From Paragordius varius (taxonomy: Eukaryota > Nematomorpha): a stretch of 64,000 nt of DNA. Below the pieces are notes generated by a model. The model worked only from the letters and a program-made list of their open reading frames with translations. It did no database searches and was not told where the DNA came from. Below are positions 57,401 through 64,000 of the stretch, in pieces (within the stretch, counting starts at the first letter, position 1; each line of letters starts with the position of its first letter). The stretch spans positions 9,052,001-9,116,000 of the forward strand of contig OZ176055.1 in assembly GCA_964247055.1 (NCBI GenBank), read 5' to 3'. The translations under genes were made by a program, and so were the position numbers.

Positions 57401-57838
57401 AACAGCAATATTGAGGATATTGAGAAAATATCACTATTCGTTTAATGTTATCCCTAAAATTATTCATATACATATATAAATACTTAATCATTTGATTGAT
57501 TGCATTTTCAGCTAATGGTTCCGCATACCGAAATCCGATATAATGTTTCATATCAATTTTATCGTTCTATATTATATTTTCTATTTACTTTAATCTGAGT
57601 TAACATTTTTTCACCCTGCAATTGGGACCAATCATATAGGGGCGATTTCCCACCAATCTCTGCATAATGCTTTTTACTTTTCGGTGCCTTCATTTTAGCT
57701 AAAAAGGGGCCAAAATATCTAAATTAATGGAAAAAATTACTTTTGAAATGGTAATTTCATAATATCATTATCTGTAAAAATTCGGGATAAGTAGCTTTCA
57801 ACCTCTAGCAGAGATCTAGGCCCACCCATATTTACCAT
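52491..57838 (-). CDS. FECH: Ferrochelatase
   Basis: Last enzyme of haem synthesis; inserts Fe2+ into protoporphyrin IX at the inner mitochondrial membrane. Exons in gene order: 57741-57838, 57589-57718, 57484-57566, 57282-57453, 57156-57254, 56794-56901, 55630-55896, 52491-52628. The sum is 1095 bases, 364 residues. Motifs: [73 protein letters not shown] with the catalytic His, [50 protein letters not shown] with the second active-site His and Glu, and CPHCINPTC, three of the four [2Fe-2S] cysteines of animal enzymes. The first four introns are 22, 22, 30 and 27 bp. No mitochondrial presequence is encoded in frame; a run of five T near 57841 puts a stop just upstream, and with one T fewer the frame would read [14 protein letters not shown]. 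Confidence 0.93.
52660..52930. mobile_element. Fold-back element copy 6
   Basis: ttacagttcaaatttaccct at the left, shared centre with aaattatgtgttttcgaact, inverted right arm ending aattgtaaatggtatata. It lies in the last ferrochelatase intron, about 30 bp from the acceptor of the final exon. Confidence 0.75.
52984..53249. mobile_element. Near-perfect palindromic element (MITE-F)
   Basis: The two halves are inverted copies: ttattacagtcatgtatcct, atttggtaaagaatggaaaa and agagctctatgg on the left recur as ccatagagctttt-type and reversed words on the right (ccattctttaccaaat, ggatacatgactg). The central spacer is only about 45 bp, so the transcript would fold into one long hairpin. Confidence 0.75.
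53601..55534 (+). CDS. BTB-BACK domain protein nested in the ferrochelatase intron
   Basis: Exons 53601-53739, 53778-53991, 54025-54334, 54816-55024 and 55486-55534 give 921 bases, 306 residues. If the fourth exon is not spliced, translation stops at 55028 with 291 residues. The BTB/POZ domain covers about residues 35-125 ([42 protein letters not shown]), followed by a BACK domain ([19 protein letters not shown], then [12 protein letters not shown]). BTB-BACK proteins usually act as dimeric Cullin-3 adaptors; Kelch repeats, which often bind substrate, are absent here. The sequence is quite diverged from the consensus, so it may be a fast-evolving adaptor. The intron between exons 2 and 3 is only 33 bp and contains an in-frame stop. 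The gene lies entirely inside ferrochelatase intron 7, on the opposite strand. Confidence 0.78.
54437..54490. repeat. TA microsatellite (54 bp)
   Basis: The longest pure TA tract in the window, in the fourth intron-sized gap of the BTB-BACK gene. Confidence 0.9.
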
Positions 57839-57860
57839 TAAAATACCAATTTTATTCATG

Positions 57861-58964
57861 TGGTATTTAAAACTATACACATGGGTTTGGACGTGTTATG
57901 GTTATCATATGAATGGCGAATATTTTTTTCAAAAACAACTTAATTTTTGATATTATTAAGATAAGTGGTTATGTAAAATTATGCATTATTCATTTATAAT
58001 TATTTATAGGATACCTAGATTGCTATATTCTCAGCTATTTTACTAATCTTATCCATTATTAACTCTAATTCATACTAATAGGTACCTAAAGAGTCAACGT
58101 ATTTGTATTAATAGGGCAAGAATAGAAGTAAAATTAGTTTGTCTATAACACAGCATACACAGAAAATATCATAATAAAATATTTATATTCTAAAAAAGAG
58201 GAATGTCATGGTGTTTTTGGTTTTGGCCATTACGAGTGATATGAGAGAGCGTTTATTTTAAAAAATAGCCCATTTTTGAATAACAAAAAAGTTAAGGACT
58301 TTTGAAAACCACATCTAAAATCTAAAATATTTAGTTTTGCTTTTTATAAGTAGTTTATGTTAAAGTTTAGTGTTTAAAATGAAGCATTAGTTTTCGCCAA
58401 AAAAAATCTTTACCATTTTCTGATGTAGAATACTCACCACAAAAGTGTCATATCTCTTTAATCTCACTCGTAACGGCAAAAACCCATAGCACCATGATAT
58501 TCCTGTTTATTTTCCATCAAAATTTATATTTTTTAGGCTTTTTATACGATTTCGAAAGCATTGTTAGATTTTAAGGCTAACTAATTTTACAAAAGTGGTG
58601 ATAAAAAATATCATCAGCCAGAATTGTATTTAATAGCAAAACTTCTAAAATATCTTAAAACCCTTTCTCTCATTTAAAATACCCTAATAACATTCGACAA
58701 ATTTTTGCTAAAATTTACATTTAGTGAAAATCGTAAAATATATTGATGTCATAATCTAGCCTACATTATAATAGAGTTATTATCACAAAATCTTACATTT
58801 TTACGTTTATTTTATAGCCCATTTTGAAAGGGTCAAACGTTTAAGACTTTTGGACCTGGATCGAAAAATTAAAAGTAAATATAATTTTCTTTTTCCTAAT
58901 ATTTCTATTTACACTGCGTCCGAAATCGGGAAAGGTGGGGGGGTTATAAAAAATAACAAGAAAT

Positions 58965-58997
<33 letters not shown>

Positions 58998-59165
58998 CTG
59001 ATAAAATATAATATTATCATGGTGCTTTTGGTTTTGGCCTTTACGAGTAATAAGATTTACATTTTTGTGGTAAGTGCCTTATATCAGATAATTTGAGCAC
59101 ATTTTTATGAATAATTTTATAATGCAAGTTCAATCTTTACTCCAAAAAATATCATTAAATTATAT
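57861..59165. repeat. Spacer with a dispersed repeat in both orientations
   Basis: A word family around atcatggtgyttttggttttggcc / acgagtgatat occurs forward near 58205-58255 and 59018-59075 and reversed near 58430-58510 (ctcactcgtaacggcaaaaa, ccatagcaccatgatattcc). The pieces probably derive from one or two decayed inverted-repeat elements. A short GGTGGGGGGG run occurs near 58934. No gene was recognised. Confidence 0.5.
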
Positions 59166-60626
59166 ACCATTTTTCATGCAAAAACATCATTTTTTCAACC
59201 AAACGCACCATTTTTTCAAGCAAACGCAACATTTTTTCAAGCAAAGGCAACAACTTTTCAAGCAAATGCAATATTTTTTCAAGCAAAGACAACATTTTTT
59301 CAAGCAAACGCAACATTTTTTCATCCAAACGCAATATATTTTCAAGCAAACGCAACAATTTTTCAAGCAAAAACAACATTTTTTTCAAGCAAATATAACA
59401 ATTTTTTTGCACCAATTTTTTTGTCTTATGACAATTCTATAATTATTTATTCAATCTTAAATTAACGATTAGTGGAATTTTAGGGTTGAATAATTATATT
59501 TTTTTTATTATAAAATTATTAATGGTAAAATAATTTCCAAACATTTTAATTTTGCCCTATTATATATTATATTAAATATTCTATTTTATTTAGATCAACT
59601 TTATTTTAATATACAAACATATATTTTAAATATTTGACTTTTTATTTCAAACGTATAACCTATGAGTTTCAATATACACTTTTATGCAAACCTTTTGCGA
59701 AAAATCGAAATAACTAATGCGAGAATTTATATTATAAATTATATATTTATGTAAAAATATTAATTTATTTTTTGATTAACAATATTAAATATGATTGTAT
59801 GGGAGGCCCCCAGCAGCGTTTACCATATTATTCATCATTTTATTAAAATACTGGTTACAATCATCAGATGTAAGTGTTTTTACACCTTCTTCCAGGAGGT
59901 CACATATCTGCTGATTATTATTTGGGTCAGACAACCGCTGACGCACGTATAATTTAATTTTTGAGAACGAAAATTCAATAGGGTTAAGCATGTATGAGTA
60001 CGGAGACAAGAAGTGACTGCCATACTCAAAACTAGATACAATATCCTTTATTGCTTCTTTTTTATGGATAGTAGCATTATCCATAAAAAATATTATGTTA
60101 ATATACCTTTATAATTAACTTAAAGGTTTATATACGTTTAAAATATTAAAAACGTCAAATATTTAAAATATATGTTTGTATATTAAAATAAAGTTGATCT
60201 AAATAAAATAGAAAATTTAATATAATATATAATAGGGCAAAATTAAAATGTTTGGAAATTATTTATCATTAATTATTTTATAATAAAAAATAAATATAAT
60301 AATCCAACGCTAAAATTCCGCTAATCGTTAATTTAAGATTGAATAAACAATTATAGAATTGTCATAAGACAAAAAAATTGGTGCAAAAAAATTGTTATAT
60401 TTGCTTGAAAAAAATGTTGTTTTTGCTTGAAAAATTGTTGCGTTTGCTTGAAAATATGTTGCCTTTGGATGAAAAAATGTTGCGTTTGCTTGAAAAATTG
60501 TTGTATTTGCTTGAAAAAATGTTGCGTTTGCTTGAAAAATTGTTGTATTTGCTTGAAAAAATGTTGCGTTTGCTTGAAATGTTGCATTTGGTTGAAAAAA
60601 TGATGTTTTTGCATGAAAAATGGTAT
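59166..60626 (-). mobile_element. DD34E transposon with 21-bp-subrepeat inverted arms, deleted
   Basis: About 1.46 kb. Both ends start TACCATTTTTCATGCAAAAA, with TA at both flanks. The left arm (59166-59420) and right arm (60370-60626) are inverted copies made of degenerate 21-bp units (ttttttcaagcaaacgcaac). The centre holds a 99-codon transposase fragment on the minus strand (59785-60084) with the second and third catalytic residues 34 apart. Repetitive frames such as FFKQTQH are products of the subrepeats. The N-terminal half of the transposase is missing, so the copy is non-autonomous. Confidence 0.8.
59785..60084 (-). pseudogene. Tc1/IS630-type (DDE_3) transposase fragment
   Basis: 99 codons. 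MDNATIHK carries the second catalytic Asp (residue 2), and PYSYMLNPIEFSFSKIK carries the catalytic Glu (residue 37), with 34 residues between them as in Tc1/IS630 DD34E enzymes. It ends in a short C-terminal tail, VNAAGG. The first Asp and the DNA-binding domain are absent from this copy. It sits between the inverted arms of its own element. Confidence 0.75.
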
Positions 60627-60639
60627 ATCATAAACTATG

Positions 60640-62114
60640 TAAACAATATTTTAAAAAATATTATTAGATCAAGGGCTTCAAAAGCTTCAATTTTTAGCTC
60701 TTCTTAAATGCGCTGGCTCTCCATGAATACAAAATTGCTAAGATTGCGCGATTAAATTATATGCTATTTGATACAATTGAAAATATTTACCCCAATATGC
60801 ATATTGTAAAAAAAAAATTGTGGAGCGTACTTCATGCTATTTTGATACATGATGGAAAAATAGAAACGCTTTAAGACATTCAAAAACTTGTCCTATACAA
60901 TTCGATGATGCTGAATTTGTATCGTTTTAGAACTTCAATTTAAAGGTTCGTTTGCTTGCAAATTTGGGTGAATAGTTGTAAAAAACACAATTTATATCTC
61001 TGGAATATGGATTAAATTAAACATTCATTGAAACATTAAAAATACCTTCTTTTTTCCAAGCTCATTTGAAATTGACATAAACAGCATTCATTGGGTACTG
61101 ATAGACAAATAAATTTAATTAGTAATAATTGATGTCAAACACAGACCTTTGAAAATACATTGAGTACCCTGAACTAAAAAGGGCTTCTTGTCTCCATTAT
61201 TTGTTTCCATTAAGGTATAAAAATATATCAGTTTCGATAACCATGTCAAATAATTACTGAGAAATATCTACAATTTTTAGCCGCAAGAATTTTAATTAAC
61301 AATATGAAAATATATTCAATTATAAATTATTATTCCATATGTTTTGTATTATTAATTATTGTTATTTAATATATTAGTTTTTATATTATAAAAAATGGCC
61401 TTGGATCTCAAGGAGATCAACACCCCAAATAGATAAATATGCTGGGCTGGGAGGACATATGAATTTTTCCATAAATTTTTTTTTGTAATTTTTTATTATT
61501 GGGATTTAAATAATAATTTAGTTATGGTTAAAAAGATGCTTATATATAACAATGACAGAAAGAATGGTAATATATTTAGGTATCCATCTTATAAGATCAA
61601 ATTAAGTTTTCAAAAAATAAATGATTAATTTTTATTTATTACAATTTTTGTTTTTTAAATCAAAGTGTTCCTGGTCAGCACATCCATTTTTTCAATAAAA
61701 AGATGAACCCCGGCGGGGCATTGAAATGATATTTTGAACCTTATATTTATAAATGAAAATCATATGTATATTATATATATATAAATGAAATTGAGCAAAC
61801 AAGCTTACAACATTATTTTTGATGTTTTTTATGGTTGATTAATTAATTATTGATTACCTTAAACAGGTAATATAAGTCGATTTATAATATCATATCCTAA
61901 TTAGTTGTAAATACATACATGCCTTTATTATTTGACATAAATTATACGGCAAAATTTTGATTATTATATTATATTTAGTATTTACGCTTAAATAATTAGG
62001 TATAAGCATGTAGGATCAATTAACTTTTTGTGTTAAATAAATTACAAAAAAATATGCAACAACCTTATTTTTCAAATAATGATATTTTTGGAATAAAATA
62101 AAAGACTTACAAAT
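60640..62114. other. Spacer with a possible unassigned gene remnant
   Basis: At about 60720-60930 a broken stretch (EYKIAKIARLNYMLFDTIEN, then KLWSVLHAILIHDGKIETL in a neighbouring frame) looks coding-like but was not recognised. The rest is AT-rich. The last part should contain the promoter and 5' UTR of the myosin gene. Confidence 0.35.
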
Positions 62115-63644
62115 ATGTTTTCCCAATTCGCTGGTTATGATTCCAAAATTGGATTTTCTGATCTTATAGCTCTACCCAAGATCGATGAAGAACACATTCT
62201 CAAAAATCTGAAATTAAGGTCAATTTTCCAAAACATTTTTTTTATATATCACTGATAATTTTCAAATAGTTAAGATGATAATGTTATTTATAACATTTTT
62301 TTATAAATGAAAGTGTGTTTCTCATTTTTAAATATTTTTAATTGAAAAATTGAAATATAATTTTATGTGTATTAACATGTAGTTTATATAATGCCTTCTA
62401 TCACAAAATTAAAATGAGAAATATTTTAAGCCACCACTTTGTGGCTCAATGAATTAATAAAAACTTAAAATTTCAAAAGTCCAAAGGGTGAATATATGAT
62501 ATTCATGAAGTGTTAGAATCAGTTTCGTAAAACTCCTTCACATAGGCAAATTTAAGTGGGCTCAACGGGTCTAGACCCAATATTTTCTATTATCTTGATA
62601 GAATAAAATAACAGTATCCAGTTATTAAATAAAATGATTTGAGCTATAAAAATTATAAAGAGCGTTTTATTCAATGTTTATAAACTTCACAAACTCACAG
62701 GTATGAACAAGGAAAAACTTATACGTACGTTGGAGATATTTTATTGTCGATAAATCCTTACCGTTTCTTACCCATTTATGATCGGGCCCAGATTGATACG
62801 TATCAAAATCGCCCTCTATATGAAAGACCTCCCCACATTTACGCCATTGCGGATATGGCACACAGCCGTCTCAAACGATTAGGAAAAAATATTTGCATTA
62901 TGATATCAGGTTTACAAATTCTCTTATTTAATATCATATGGAATGTAGTTTTAAAACTGTTAATTAAAAACCCCTTTTTGTGCGAATAACTGTAATTTTT
63001 TTCGTTCCGCTGTTCTAAAAAATTGAATAATCATACGATACAAATTGCAGATTAAAGCTATATATTTTAATAAAAATTTGGTCTGTTTACACCACATATC
63101 TAATTTATCATTCCTTAAATTTGTATACACATAAGTTTATGACTTATTTTGCAAAGCACATTTGAAAACTTAATATAATAGATTAGTGGAAATTACAATT
63201 AACACTCTTTCTGTAGCTATTCATGCGCAGAAGTATTTACATATTTTATGCCAATCAATGATAGTTGGTAACATTTCTTAATAAAATAAAACATTGGAAT
63301 TCTTTGAGCGGTTGCGTGTTCTTAATAAAACTAATATTCATATAAGAGAGCAGGCGGTAAGACACCTGGAGATTAATTAAATATCGGCAGAAAGATCGAA
63401 TCCAAATTAAAAACGCCGTCCAGGTGAAAATAACTTTGAGACTAATATATAAAGAAAATAATATGAAAATCCGTTCTGATTTTTAACTAGTCTAAATATA
63501 AGAGCAACTTCCCAAAACACTAAAGGAATTTATAACACAATGTTATTTAGGAGAAAGTGGTTCAGGAAAAACGGAAGCTTCGAAAATTCTTATGCGTTAC
63601 ATTGCTGCAACAACCAGTGTAAATTGCGACATAAATATTGAAAG
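62115..63644 (+). CDS. Class I unconventional myosin, 5' part (continues past the window)
   Basis: Actin-based motor linking membranes to the cytoskeleton. Three exons are visible: 62115-62218, 62701-62909 and 63551-63644, all in frame (135 codons plus 2 bases), and the gene runs off the right edge. The start is MFSQFAGYDSKIGFSDLIAL, matching the short N-terminus of class I myosins, which lack an SH3-like domain. Motor head blocks: KNLKLRYEQGKTYTYVGDIL, SINPYRFLPIY, YQNRPLYERPPHIYAIADMA and the P-loop GESGSGKTEASKILMRYIAA, which is split by the intron before GESGSGKT. GKTEASK-x-x-M and YIAAT/YVAAV resemble Myo1a/b-type heads. The tail is outside the window, so the subclass cannot be fixed. 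The introns are of ordinary length (482 and 641 bp). Confidence 0.85.
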
Positions 63645-64000
63645 GTGACAAATTTTATACGATACATTTAATTAATATTTTAAAACATTGTTTAGCTGAA
63701 AATTTTTTGCAAACAAAAATATGTACTCTCGCTTAATTTGTAACGCATTTTTTTAAATATAATATTTTTATAAACCATTTTTTCTATATATATAAGGGTG
63801 GATTTCAATCGATTAAAAACAGTTCTGATCGCTTATGCGGTTTTTTAGGTTCCTAACCAGTCAAAATTGCCATTAATTCAAATTTATTATGCTATAGTTT
63901 AAAACCAAACAAAATAAGTCAATATTGGTTTTTTAGCATAAATTGAGTAATATAATTAAATAAATTGATAAAATAAAATTTTATATAATTTCAACTACAA
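63645..64000 (+). other. Myosin intron to the window edge
   Basis: Starts with a GTGACA donor after the third visible exon. No further exon was recognised before the end of the window. Confidence 0.5.

Noticed and set aside
57454-57483. 30-bp segment as an in-frame insertion in ferrochelatase instead of an intron
   Set aside because: It has GT-AG ends, encodes [10 protein letters not shown] with no counterpart in the family, and sits among three neighbouring short introns that must be spliced; still, transcript data would settle it.
59107-59442. Open frame with FFKQTQH repeats (and its mirror at 60351-60707)
   Set aside because: The frame is produced by the 21-bp subrepeats of the transposon arms and is open on both strands; there is no start context, splice support or family resemblance.
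59166-60626. CRISPR-like array
   Set aside because: The 21-bp units are directly adjacent and degenerate, without unique spacers, and lie in inverted transposon arms of an animal genome.
63320-63420. Possible tRNA (gatcgaatcc word)
   Set aside because: No acceptor, D or anticodon stems can be formed around the word.

Overview
The window is nuclear DNA of an animal: very A+T-rich, gene-poor, full of introns and small DNA transposons. It has no bacterial or organellar features and no CRISPR array. All protein-coding genes except one are split by GT-AG introns. Two details hint at a lophotrochozoan, perhaps a flatworm: several introns of only 21-33 bp lying toward 5' ends, and a small retroelement-like insertion with a hammerhead ribozyme motif. 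This placement is an inference with low to moderate confidence.

Layout. 0.9-1.8 kb (+): ribosomal protein eS19 (RPS19), five exons. 2.0-6.7 kb: fossil transposons, including a hAT element with a perfect 8-bp target duplication nested inside an older MITE, then a decayed LINE. 8.1-29.0 kb (-): a complete Na+/K+-ATPase alpha subunit, 24 coding exons and 1112 codons, with an unusual N-terminal extension of roughly 100 residues. Its introns hold most of the repeats in the window. 32.2-34.2 kb (-): an intronless, intact XRN2/Rat1-like 5'-3' exoribonuclease with all seven catalytic acidic residues and a CCHC zinc knuckle. 35.3-36.1 kb: a dead mariner. 37.1-41.2 kb: two diverged copies of a satellite-like block. 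42.7-46.5 kb: two tail-to-tail genes for secreted Gly/His-rich preproteins with a shared dibasic site, a shared C-terminal domain and matching intron phases. 52.5-57.8 kb (-): ferrochelatase, with a BTB-BACK gene nested on the opposite strand inside its last intron. 59.2-60.6 kb: a deleted DD34E transposon with long inverted arms of 21-bp subrepeats. 62.1 kb to the end (+): the 5' part of a class I myosin, cut by the window edge.

The genes are housekeeping or physiological and do not form an operon or pathway; the two His-rich genes are the only clear functional pair. The most notable signals are the 21-33 bp introns in three genes, the hammerhead-bearing mini-element with a 16-bp target duplication, the His-rich gene pair, the intronless exoribonuclease, and a transposon group whose 21-bp-subrepeat arms link six fold-back elements to one transposase-bearing copy. 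All exon boundaries were read by eye from splice consensus and protein-family similarity. No alignment or RNA evidence was available.
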